Below, one piece after another: positions 1 to 7,571 of a stretch of DNA of 64,000 bases. The notes under the pieces were generated by a model. That model searched no databases and was not told the origin of the DNA. It saw only the letters and a list, made by a program, of their open reading frames with translations. A program made the translations under genes and the position numbers. Origin of the DNA: Paracidovorax avenae ATCC 19860 (lineage in GTDB: Bacteria; Pseudomonadota; Gammaproteobacteria; Burkholderiales; Burkholderiaceae_C); assembly GCF_000176855.2 (NCBI RefSeq), contig NC_015138.1:4464001-4528000 (forward strand). Direction: 5' to 3'. Numbering within the stretch: position 1 is the first letter of the stretch; each line of letters starts with the position of its first letter.

Positions 1-795
1 CTGGGGCTGGCCGCCGCACTGCTCTGCGGCCTGGTGGCCTACCGGCTCGCGGCACGGTTCAGCCGGCCGCTGGAACTGCTGGCGCGCGCGGCGCGGGCCA
101 TCGAGCGCCGCGAGGGGGAGCCCCGCTACCCCGACGGCACCGACACCCTCGAAGTCGCCCAGCTGAACCGCTCCTTCCAGTCCATGACGGCCTCGCTGCT
201 GGAGCGCGAGCAGGAGCTGTCGCGCCTCAATACCTCCCTGGAGAACCAGGTCCGCGAACGCACGCTGGCCCTGCACCAGGCCAACCAGGAACTCGAGAAC
301 CTGGCGGTGCGCGATCCGCTCACCGGACTCTACAACCGCCGCCGGTTCGACGAAGCGCTGCAGGCGTATTCGGCGCGGTGCCGCGAACTCGGCCACCGGT
401 TCGCGCTGATGATCGTGGATGCAGACCATTTCAAGCGCGTCAACGACACACACGGCCACCAGACGGGCGACGCGGTGCTGCGGCACCTGGCGGGCGTCAT
501 CACCGGCTGCATGCGCTCCACGGATTTCGTCGCCCGGTTCGGTGGCGAGGAATTCGTCGTGCTGATGCCCGAACCCCGCGACCGCGAGGAAGGCCGGCTC
601 GTGGCGGAAAAGATCCGCCTGGCCGTGGGCCATACGCCCTTTCCCGGCGTGGGCCACCTGACGGTCAGTATCGGCCTGGCCTTCTGCCATGGAGGGGGCG
701 AGCCGCTGGCGTCCATCCTCGAACGGGCCGACAAGGCCCTCTACCAGGCCAAGGGGGAAGGGCGCGACCGGGTCTGCGTGGCGCCCGCCGCCTGA
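1..795 (+). CDS. Membrane diguanylate cyclase (HAMP-GGDEF), 5' end outside window
   Basis: The reading frame is open from the first base, so the N-terminus lies outside the window. The first codons give a leucine/alanine-rich stretch that looks like the end of a membrane helix. It is followed by a HAMP-like segment (roughly nt 60-230), a short coiled coil, and a GGDEF domain from about nt 300 to 770. The active-site motif GGEEF is at nt 541-555. An inhibitory I-site RxxD (RSTD) sits five residues before it, so the enzyme is probably active and product-inhibited. The family condenses two GTP to cyclic di-GMP at the cytoplasmic face of the membrane. The missing N-terminal part is probably a periplasmic sensor, which cannot be judged here. 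Confidence 0.9.
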   Translation: MGLAAALLCGLVAYRLAARFSRPLELLARAARAIERREGEPRYPDGTDTLEVAQLNRSFQSMTASLLEREQELSRLNTSLENQVRERTLALHQANQELENLAVRDPLTGLYNRRRFDEALQAYSARCRELGHRFALMIVDADHFKRVNDTHGHQTGDAVLRHLAGVITGCMRSTDFVARFGGEEFVVLMPEPRDREEGRLVAEKIRLAVGHTPFPGVGHLTVSIGLAFCHGGGEPLASILERADKALYQAKGEGRDRVCVAPAA

Positions 796-814
796 CGCGG
801 CCTCGGGGGACTGC

Positions 815-928
815 TCAAATTCTCTTCGGGGCTGGCGGCCATTGTCGCGCGACATGGACAACGTTCAGCACGCGCCCTACGTCGCGGTCCAGGTCCTGTA
901 TGGCCTCTGTCGTCCAGAACAGCTCCAT
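815..928 (-). pseudogene. Remnant of a ParE/RelE-type toxin with internal deletion
   Basis: This 37-codon frame starts in an overlap with the antitoxin stop (TGATG, shared A at 928), the usual toxin-antitoxin arrangement. Its first dozen residues (MELFWTTEAIQD) resemble the N-terminus of ParE/RelE toxins, and its end (VLNVVHVARQWPP) resembles their C-terminal active-site strand (V-L-x-V-x-H-x-A-R-Q-W-P). The roughly 60 residues normally between these blocks are absent, although the frame is kept. An in-frame internal deletion of a full-length toxin gene is the simplest reading. A functional toxin is very unlikely at this length. Confidence 0.65.
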
Positions 929-1217
929 CAGTTCGACCCGTCAAGCCGGCGACGTGTTGCAGCGCGGCGCGCCGCGAACCGGGCTTCGACTTCGGCGGCC
1001 GGCACCAGATTGCCGGCGTCGGCCGAGGCCTTCGACCGCTGCACCTTGCCGCGCAGCCATGCGTCGTACTCCGCCGCTTCCTGTTGTTGCTTCACGTAGC
1101 CCCGCATGAAGTCGCGCAGCAACTGCGCGCCGGTCCGATCATGGGCTTTCGCGGCAGAGGAAACTCGGTTTTCAGGGCCTCGTCCACCCTGAAGGTGAAG
1201 GTTGCATCAGACATCAT
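928..1217 (-). pseudogene. Frameshifted ribbon-helix-helix antitoxin
   Basis: From ATGATG at 1217/1214 the frame reads MSDATFTFRVDEALKTEF, a typical ribbon-helix-helix start (F-x-F-R-V-D-E-x-L-K). Around nt 1158-1163 the frame must shift by one base to continue as SAAKAHDRTGAQLLRDFM and on to the stop at 928. Restoring one missing base would give a protein of about 95 residues with the usual antitoxin layout: DNA-binding N-terminus and charged, flexible C-terminus that wraps the toxin. The family represses its own operon and neutralises a ParE/RelE toxin. Because the partner toxin is also broken, natural decay is more likely than a sequencing error, but only re-sequencing would tell. Confidence 0.65.
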
Positions 1218-1228
1218 TGCACCTCTGA

Positions 1229-1239
1229 TGTGTTACACA
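1229..1239. promoter_or_regulatory. Palindromic operator upstream of the antitoxin
   Basis: TGTGTTACACA is a perfect 11-base palindrome (5-base arms around one T) about 12 bases upstream of the antitoxin start. Ribbon-helix-helix antitoxins bind short palindromes at this position to repress their operon. The match to a specific regulator is inferred from position only. Confidence 0.45.
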
Positions 1240-1348
1240 GTATGTGCATCGTAGGACGCAGCAAAACACGGACTTGCATGGCAGGCCGGCAAGTACAAAG
1301 GCCGCACGGCCGGGCTCGCGGCTATCATCCCGCGCTCCGGAAACTCCC

Positions 1349-1774
1349 ATGCGACTGCACCGCTTCACGCCCTTCCTGCTGCTGGCCCTGTGGCTGAATG
1401 CCTGCCTGGGCTGGTCGTGGCATGAGGCGGCGCACCTGCGGCAAGCCCTGCAGCCCGCAGTGCCTGCCGCGGTGGCGGCGGTGGGCGCGGCGGGGGAGGA
1501 AGAAAGCCCGTCCGCCGCCGCTGCGCCCGAAGCGCCATCCGAAGACACGACACCGCAGCACGGGGTATGCGCGGTCTGCCTGGGCTTCGCCCACCTGCAG
1601 GCCACTGCACCGCAGCCGGCGCAGCAGTCCTGGCTGGAAGGGCCTGCCGCCCCCGCCAGCCCACCAGCCCATGCCGAAACGGCACGCGGGCGCCGCACCA
1701 TCCAGCCTTTCCTGGCGCGCGGCCCACCGGCAGGGGCCGCCATCGCGCCCGTGCCCTCCGCAGGGCCGGCCTGA
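1349..1774 (+). CDS. DUF2946-like secreted protein upstream of a TonB receptor
   Basis: A 141-residue protein with an N-terminal hydrophobic signal (residues about 5-22, LLLALWLNA core), a low-complexity Ala/Pro/Glu middle, and a CxxC pair (CAVC, near residue 75) followed by GFAH. Short secreted or membrane-anchored proteins with this CxxC and alanine-rich layout are annotated as DUF2946 and often lie beside TonB receptors or copper genes; their role is not established. I chose the ATG at 1349 because it gives a clean signal sequence. It precedes the TonB-dependent receptor by about 160 bases on the same strand, which suggests a role in the periplasmic handling of the same substrate. Assignment to the family is by pattern and is tentative. 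Confidence 0.6.
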   Translation: MRLHRFTPFLLLALWLNACLGWSWHEAAHLRQALQPAVPAAVAAVGAAGEEESPSAAAAPEAPSEDTTPQHGVCAVCLGFAHLQATAPQPAQQSWLEGPAAPASPPAHAETARGRRTIQPFLARGPPAGAAIAPVPSAGPA

Positions 1775-1935
1775 GCGCGCCGCGGCCTGCACCGGTCGCG
1801 CCTTCCTTTTCCTCTGAGCCTCCCGACCCGGGACCGCGTCTCCACGGACACGCGGATGCCCCGTGCCGCGCGCTACCGCATGGCACCCCGGCATGCCGGC
1901 ATGGGCTGCGGTCCCCTTTTGCACCCTTCGATTCC

Positions 1936-4107
1936 ATGACTTCCCTTTTCCGTCATCCCTCTTTCAAGGCCCTGCCCCTGGCCATGGCCGCTGCAGCCCT
2001 CGTGGCCGGCGGCGCACGCGCGCAATCCGGCACCACCCCGTCCCCTTCCGGCGACGCCCAGTTGTCCACCGTCGATGTCGTCGGCCGCACCGATTCCGGC
2101 ACCTACCAGGCCCAGGAAGCGGCAGGCGCCAAGACCGACCTGCCGCTGCGCGAGCTGCCGCAGTCCGTGCGCGTCATCACCCGGCAGGCCATCGACGACC
2201 TCGGGGCCACGCGCCTGGACGAGGTGCTCGACTACGTGGGCGGGGTCTCGCGCCAGAACAACTTCGGGGGCCTGTGGGACAACGTCGCCATCCGCGGCCT
2301 GCCCGGCAACGAGAACACCGGCTCGGCCACCCTGCTCAACGGCTTTTCCGGCAACCGGGGCTTCAATGCGCCGCGCGACATGGCCGGCGTGGAGCGCATC
2401 GAGTTCCTCAAAGGGCCAGCCGCCGCGCTCTACGGCAGCAGCGAACCCGGCGGCACCCTCAACATCGTCACCAAGCGCCCGCAATGGAAGCCGGCCAACG
2501 CGGTGGAAGCCTATGCGGGCAGCCATGCGTATCGCCGCGGCGCGCTCGACAGCACCGGCCCGCTCGGCGAGAACCTGGCCTACCGGCTCAACGTGGCGGT
2601 GGAAGACAGGGACAGCTTCCGCGACTTCGTCAGCGCGCAGCGCCAGGTGGTGGCCCCGGCCTTCACCTGGAAGCTCGGCGGCAGCACCGTGCTGGACTAC
2701 AGCGGCGAATACCTGCGGCACCGCGCGCCGCTGGACCGGGGCGTGGTGGCGGTCGGCAACCGGCTCGGCGACGTGCCGCGCAGCCGCTTCCTGGGCGAGC
2801 CGGGCGACGGCGACGTGACAGTGCGCAACACCACCCACCAGCTGTCGCTGCTGCACGAATGGAACGCCCGGTGGCGCAGCCGTTTCGCGCTCTCCTATCG
2901 CACCACCGGGCTGGACGGCTTCTCCACCGAGGCCTCGGCATTGCAAGCCGACGGCACGCTGCGCCGCCAGCGCCGCTACCGCGATTTCTCGTCCGACGAC
3001 ACGGCCCTGCAGGGCGAGCTGATCGGCAACCTGCAGTGGGGCGGCACGCCGCACGAGCTGCTGCTGGGCGTGGAGAGCTACCGCTACACGCTGGACGCGC
3101 GCATGCTGCGCATCAACCCCACGGCCGCCGCGCCCTACGCGATCGACATCTTCCGGCCGGTGTACGGCCAGCCCCGGCCCACGCCCGGCCCGAACACCGA
3201 CTTCACCGAACGCCAGCGCAACACGGCGCTCTACGTGCAGGACGCGATCCAGATCGCGCCGCAATGGCGAGTGCTGGCCGGCGCGCGCTTCGACCGCTAC
3301 CGGCAGACCTACGACAACCACCGCACCGGCACCACCGACGGGCAGGACCCGACGGCCGTCTCCCCGCGCGTGGGCGTGAGCTGGCTGCCGGATGCGCAGT
3401 GGACGGTGTACGCCAATGCGGGCACGTCGTTCCGCCCGAACAGCGGCTTCACGTCCGCCGTGGGCCGCGGCGGCCTGGCGCTGGAACCCGAGAAGGGCCG
3501 CGCACTGGAACTCGGCGTGAAGTGGGAGAGCGCGGACCAGCGCCTGGGCGCCACGGCCGCACTCTTCGACATCACCAAGCGCAACATGCTGACCACCGAT
3601 CCGGTGGACAGCAGCTTCCAGGTGACGGCGGGCAAGGTGCGCAGCCGCGGCCTGGAGTTCGACCTGGCGGGGCAGCTCAGCACGCACTGGCGACTGAACG
3701 CGAGCCTGGTGCTGAACGATGTGGACGTGGTGCGCGACAACCTGCTCGAGGTCGGGGGCAGCCTCATCAACGTGCCGCGCGTGAATGGCAGCCTGCTGGC
3801 GGTGTACGAGGACGCGCTCGCCAGCGGCCAGCGCTACGGCGTGGGCGGCGGCGTCACGCACGTGGGCAGGCGGCTGGGCGCGGCCCGCACCCAGGCCGAA
3901 GCCCAGGCCGGCACGCCCGCCTTCGAACTGCCCGCCTACACCACGGCGAAAATCGTCGCGTACTGGCGCCTCACGCCCACGGTGCGGCTCACTCTGGACG
4001 TGGACAACGTGTTCGACAAGACCTACTACGCCACATCGGTGAGCCGGCTGTGGGTGACACCCGGCAGCGGGCGCACCGTGGCGGTGGGCCTGCAGGCCCG
4101 GTTCTGA
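1936..4107 (+). CDS. TonB-dependent siderophore-type outer membrane receptor
   Basis: A 723-residue outer membrane receptor. It has a signal peptide ending near ARAQS (residue about 32), then a plug domain (about 55-170) with the family landmarks LPQSVRVITRQ, LDYVGGV, IEFLKGPAAALYG and GGTLNIVTKRP. The rest is a 22-stranded beta-barrel ending in phenylalanine (QARF), the usual barrel assembly signal. The size and motifs match the TIGR01783-type siderophore receptors, which import ferric siderophores or other metal chelates using TonB energy. The ATG at 1936 gives the signal peptide; the open frame extends further upstream without a plausible leader. The ABC importer follows one base after the stop, so the substrate probably passes from this receptor to that importer. 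Confidence 0.9.
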   Translation: MTSLFRHPSFKALPLAMAAAALVAGGARAQSGTTPSPSGDAQLSTVDVVGRTDSGTYQAQEAAGAKTDLPLRELPQSVRVITRQAIDDLGATRLDEVLDYVGGVSRQNNFGGLWDNVAIRGLPGNENTGSATLLNGFSGNRGFNAPRDMAGVERIEFLKGPAAALYGSSEPGGTLNIVTKRPQWKPANAVEAYAGSHAYRRGALDSTGPLGENLAYRLNVAVEDRDSFRDFVSAQRQVVAPAFTWKLGGSTVLDYSGEYLRHRAPLDRGVVAVGNRLGDVPRSRFLGEPGDGDVTVRNTTHQLSLLHEWNARWRSRFALSYRTTGLDGFSTEASALQADGTLRRQRRYRDFSSDDTALQGELIGNLQWGGTPHELLLGVESYRYTLDARMLRINPTAAAPYAIDIFRPVYGQPRPTPGPNTDFTERQRNTALYVQDAIQIAPQWRVLAGARFDRYRQTYDNHRTGTTDGQDPTAVSPRVGVSWLPDAQWTVYANAGTSFRPNSGFTSAVGRGGLALEPEKGRALELGVKWESADQRLGATAALFDITKRNMLTTDPVDSSFQVTAGKVRSRGLEFDLAGQLSTHWRLNASLVLNDVDVVRDNLLEVGGSLINVPRVNGSLLAVYEDALASGQRYGVGGGVTHVGRRLGAARTQAEAQAGTPAFELPAYTTAKIVAYWRLTPTVRLTLDVDNVFDKTYYATSVSRLWVTPGSGRTVAVGLQARF

Positions 4108-4108
4108 C

Positions 4109-5701
4109 ATGCTTCACTCCATGAAGAATCCCGCCCCCCTTCGTGCCACGCGGCGCGGCACCCTGCGGATGCTGGCGGCCGGCGCCGCGGGCGCGCTGGC
4201 ACCGGCCCTGCAGGCCCGGGCCGCCGGCGAAACCGCACGCCTGCAGATCGTCGGTCCCTGGGAGATCGCCGGCCTGGCCCCGGCGGTCAGTGGCTACGTG
4301 TTCACGCGCCTTCAGATCGCCGAGACGCTGGTGGAAGCCGACGACGACGGCACGCTGCTGCCCGGCCTGGCGGAAGGTTTCAGTGCCTCGGTCGACGGCC
4401 TCGTCTGGCGCTTCGTGCTGCGCCGCGGTGCGCGCTTCCACGACGGCACCCCGGTGCGGGCCGCGGCGGTGGTCCGCTGCCTGGAGGCCGCGCGCCGGCC
4501 GCCGTCGCTGCTGAGTGGCGCCCCGATCCAGGCCGTCGAGGCCGAGGACGAAGCCACCGTGCGCGTGCGCCTGGCCGCACCGCACGCCGCGCTGCCCGCA
4601 CTGCTGGCGCACAGCAGCACGCTGGTGCTCGCACCCGCGAGCTATGGCGCGGACGGCACGGTGCAATCCATCGTCGGCAGCGGGCCCTACCGCGTCACCA
4701 CGCTCGCCGCGCCGCAGCGGGTCGAGGCCGCGGCGTTCGACGGCCACGGTGGCGCGCGCCCCGCCATCGCGCGCGTGGCCTATCTCTCGGCCGGGCGCTC
4801 CGAGACACGGGCCCTGATGGCCGAGTCCGGCCAGGCGGATCTCGCCTACGGGCTCGACCCGGCCAGCACCGTGCGCCTGCGGCGCCGGGCCGCGGCCGGT
4901 GGAACCGTGCGGGTGGAATCGGTGACGCTGCCGCGCTCGGTGGCGATCAAGGTCAACGCAGGGTTGCCGGCACTGCGGGACGTGCGCGTGCGCCGGGCGC
5001 TCAGCCTGTGCATCGACCGGGCCGGCATCGCCCGCGCGCTGCTGCGCGACCCCGTGCTCGCGGCCACTCAGCTCTTTCCGCCCACGCTCGGGGCGTGGCA
5101 TGCGGAGGAACTGGAGCCGCTCGCCTGCGATTTCGAGGCCGCAGCCCGGCTGCTGGCCGCGGCGGGCTGGCGCCGCGGCGCGGACGGTCTGCGCGACGCG
5201 CAGGGGCAACCGCTGCGGCTGGCGCTGCGCACCTTCCCCGACCGGCCCGAGCTGCCGCTGATCGCCACCGCACTGCAGGCCCAGTGGCGCGAGGCCGGCA
5301 TCGCGGTGCGCGTGGACGTGGGCAACTCCGGCGACATCCCCCTCGGCCACCACGACGGCAGCCTGCAGCTTGCGCTGATCGCCCGCAACTACGCCACCAC
5401 GCCCGATCCCACCAGCACGCTGGCACAGGACTTCGGGCGCAGTGGCGGCGACTGGGGCGCCATGGGCTGGTCCGACGCGGGCGTGGCTGACGCCCTGGCC
5501 CGATTGCAGGCCGGGGGCATCGCGGCGGAGCCCGCCGCGGCACTGCGCCGGCAGGTGGTGCGGACGCTGCAGGACGCGCTGCCGGTGATCCCGGTGGCGT
5601 GGTACCGGCAGACCGTGGCCGTGAGCGCGCGCGTCGGCCCGGTCCGGCTGGATCCGCTGGAACGCTCCTACCGGCTCACCGCGATGGAGTGGCGCGCATG
5701 A
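4109..5701 (+). CDS. ABC importer substrate-binding protein, dipeptide/nickel family
   Basis: A 530-residue solute-binding protein of the SBP_bac_5 (DppA/NikA/OppA) family. The N-terminus has a twin-arginine-like leader (RRGTLRMLA, then AGAAGALAPALQARA). Family landmarks include the RFHDGTPV motif (near residue 108), SGPYR, and DVRVRRALSLCIDR. Proteins of this fold bind oligopeptides, nickel or metallophore chelates in the periplasm and deliver them to the membrane permeases. The start at 4109 follows the receptor stop by one base; a second ATG at 4121 is possible. The ATGA overlap with the next gene indicates translational coupling. Together with the upstream TonB receptor, a metal-chelate substrate is a reasonable inference, but the ligand is not readable from sequence. 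Confidence 0.85.
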   Translation: MLHSMKNPAPLRATRRGTLRMLAAGAAGALAPALQARAAGETARLQIVGPWEIAGLAPAVSGYVFTRLQIAETLVEADDDGTLLPGLAEGFSASVDGLVWRFVLRRGARFHDGTPVRAAAVVRCLEAARRPPSLLSGAPIQAVEAEDEATVRVRLAAPHAALPALLAHSSTLVLAPASYGADGTVQSIVGSGPYRVTTLAAPQRVEAAAFDGHGGARPAIARVAYLSAGRSETRALMAESGQADLAYGLDPASTVRLRRRAAAGGTVRVESVTLPRSVAIKVNAGLPALRDVRVRRALSLCIDRAGIARALLRDPVLAATQLFPPTLGAWHAEELEPLACDFEAAARLLAAAGWRRGADGLRDAQGQPLRLALRTFPDRPELPLIATALQAQWREAGIAVRVDVGNSGDIPLGHHDGSLQLALIARNYATTPDPTSTLAQDFGRSGGDWGAMGWSDAGVADALARLQAGGIAAEPAAALRRQVVRTLQDALPVIPVAWYRQTVAVSARVGPVRLDPLERSYRLTAMEWRA

Positions 5702-6714
5702 CCACCCGCACGTCTCCCATGACCTCCTCCTCTACATCCTCCACCGGCACCGCCACCGCCGAACGCATCTGGGCCCGCATGCTGCTGCGCCGGGTGCTGC
5801 AGGCCGTGGCGCTCGCGCTCATCGTCGGCACGCTGTGCTTCGCGATGGCGCGCCTGCTGCCCGGCGACATGGCCACGCGCATCGCCGCCGGCCGCTACGG
5901 CTACGACCTGGTTTCGAACGCCGCAGCCGCGGCGGTGCGCGGCGAACTGGGCCTGGACCGGCCCGTCTGGCAGGCGCTGCTGGCCTGGTGGGGCGACATC
6001 GCCCGGCTGGACCTGGGCACCTCCTATGTCAGCGGCGACCCGGTGTGGCGGGAGATCGCGCACCCACTGGCCGCCACGGTCGAACTGTCGCTCGCGGCAC
6101 TGCTCACCGGCATGGCGCTGGGGCTGCCGGCCGGCATCTGGACGGGCCTGCACCCGGGCGGCCGCATCGACCGCGCCATGGCCGCGCTGGCGGTTCTGCT
6201 GCGGGCCACGCCGCCCTTCCTGCTGGCCGTGCTGCTCATGCTGGCGATGGCCGTGCACCTGGGCATGCTGCCCGTGGCAGGCGACGACCATGCGGCCAGC
6301 CTGCTGCTGCCCGCGCTGACGCTCGGCCTGGTGCTCGCAGCGGGGCTGGCGCGGGTGTCCGGCGCCGCCATGCGGCAGGCCGCCGCATCGCCGTCGCTGG
6401 CGTTCGCGCGCTCCAAAGGCCTCACCGACGGGCAGGCGCTGTGGCGCCACGGGCTGCCGCAGGCCGCGCTGCCGGTCATGGCCTACCTCGGCGTGCAGGG
6501 CGTGTTCCTGGTCGAGGGGGCCGTGGTCGTGGAAACGCTCTTCGCGTGGCCCGGCATCGGGCATGCGCTGGTGCATGCCGTCTTCGGGCGCGACGTGCCG
6601 ATGATCCAGGGCGCGGCCCTGTGCATGGGCCTGCTGTTCGTCTTCTTCAACCTGCTGGTGGATGCGGCCTGCGTGGCGATCGATCCCCGGCGCTCCACCG
6701 AGGTCCGCGCATGA
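5698..6714 (+). CDS. ABC importer permease, DppB/NikB type
   Basis: A 338-residue inner membrane permease with about six hydrophobic helices. After a Ser/Thr-rich N-terminus the first helix runs from about residue 28 (VALALIVGTLCFAMA). The GDMATRIAAGRYG segment and the cytoplasmic EAA-like loop (SPSLAFARSKGLTDGQ) followed by the conserved VVVETLFAWPGIG identify it as the DppB/NikB-type half of a binding-protein-dependent transporter. It starts in an ATGA overlap with the binding protein and ends in an ATGA overlap with the second permease, so the two subunits are probably made in equal amounts. Confidence 0.9.
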   Translation: MTTRTSPMTSSSTSSTGTATAERIWARMLLRRVLQAVALALIVGTLCFAMARLLPGDMATRIAAGRYGYDLVSNAAAAAVRGELGLDRPVWQALLAWWGDIARLDLGTSYVSGDPVWREIAHPLAATVELSLAALLTGMALGLPAGIWTGLHPGGRIDRAMAALAVLLRATPPFLLAVLLMLAMAVHLGMLPVAGDDHAASLLLPALTLGLVLAAGLARVSGAAMRQAAASPSLAFARSKGLTDGQALWRHGLPQAALPVMAYLGVQGVFLVEGAVVVETLFAWPGIGHALVHAVFGRDVPMIQGAALCMGLLFVFFNLLVDAACVAIDPRRSTEVRA

Positions 6715-7571
6715 CCGCCGTGCCGTCGCATTCCTCTTCCCCGCACGGCGCCTTCAGTGCCGCCGCCCATGCGCCGGGACATTTCCCCGCCCGCGCCGGT
6801 CGCCGCTGGGGGTTCGTGATCCTCGGTCTGCTCGCAGCCTTCGCGGCGCTGGGCCCCGCGCTGGTCGGAACCGATCCCGCGCGCCAGTCGCTCGCCGACA
6901 GCCTGCTGCCGCCCGGCCGCACGCACTGGCTGGGCACGGACCTGTTCGGCCGCAGCACGCTGGCCCGGCTCGCCCATGCGGCGCAGCTCTCCCTGGGGCT
7001 GGCGCTGGCAGCGTCGGCGAGCGCGGCGCTTCCCGGGGTGCTGCTGGGCGTGGCGGCGAGCTGGCGCGGCGGCGTGCTCGACCGATGGCTGGTGCTGCTC
7101 GCCGACGCCGTGCTGGCCGTGCCAGGCCTGCTGCTGGTGCTGCTTTTCGCCGCCCTCGCGCCAGGGCAGCACTGGGCACTCTACCTGGGCCTGTCGCTCT
7201 CGATGGGGGTGGAGTATTTCCGCGTCAGCCGCGCCGCGAGCCGGCCGGTGCTGGCCGGCGATGCGGTGCAGGCCTCGCGGCTGCTCGGCTTCGGTCCGTT
7301 CTACCTGCTGCGCCGCCACGTGCTGCCGGCGCTCGCGCCGGTGCTGGGCACGCTGCTGCCCTTCACCGCTGCCCAGGCCGTGCTGGCGCTTGCGGCGCTG
7401 GGCTTCATCGGCGTGGGCATCCAGCCGCCGACCGCCGAGCTGGGCCTGATGATGACCGAGGCACTGCCGCACTACGAAGAAGCCCCCTGGTTGATCGCAG
7501 CTCCCGTTGGACTGCTGGCCTGGCTGGTGCTGGGCATGGCGCTCGTCGTGCGCACCGGGGAGCCGGCATGA
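6711..7571 (+). CDS. ABC importer permease, DppC/NikC type
   Basis: A 286-residue permease, second half of the same transporter. It shows the DppC/NikC pattern: first helix (FVILGLLAAFAALGPAL), the HWLGTDLFGRS motif near residue 65, the EAA-type coupling loop (QASRLLGFGPFYLLRRHV) and a last helix near the C-terminus (LLAWLVLGMALVV). It overlaps the upstream permease and the downstream ATPase by four bases each (ATGA). It works with the DppB-type permease to form the membrane channel. Confidence 0.9.
   Translation: MTAVPSHSSSPHGAFSAAAHAPGHFPARAGRRWGFVILGLLAAFAALGPALVGTDPARQSLADSLLPPGRTHWLGTDLFGRSTLARLAHAAQLSLGLALAASASAALPGVLLGVAASWRGGVLDRWLVLLADAVLAVPGLLLVLLFAALAPGQHWALYLGLSLSMGVEYFRVSRAASRPVLAGDAVQASRLLGFGPFYLLRRHVLPALAPVLGTLLPFTAAQAVLALAALGFIGVGIQPPTAELGLMMTEALPHYEEAPWLIAAPVGLLAWLVLGMALVVRTGEPA

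Noticed and set aside
34..64. Start of the diguanylate cyclase at nt 34
   Set aside because: The frame is open to the first base with a hydrophobic stretch, so the gene begins outside the window and this GTG is internal.
1873..4110. A 745-codon open frame antisense to the TonB receptor
   Set aside because: It is an antisense shadow of the GC-rich receptor gene, with low-complexity Ala/Val/His-rich product and no recognisable motif.
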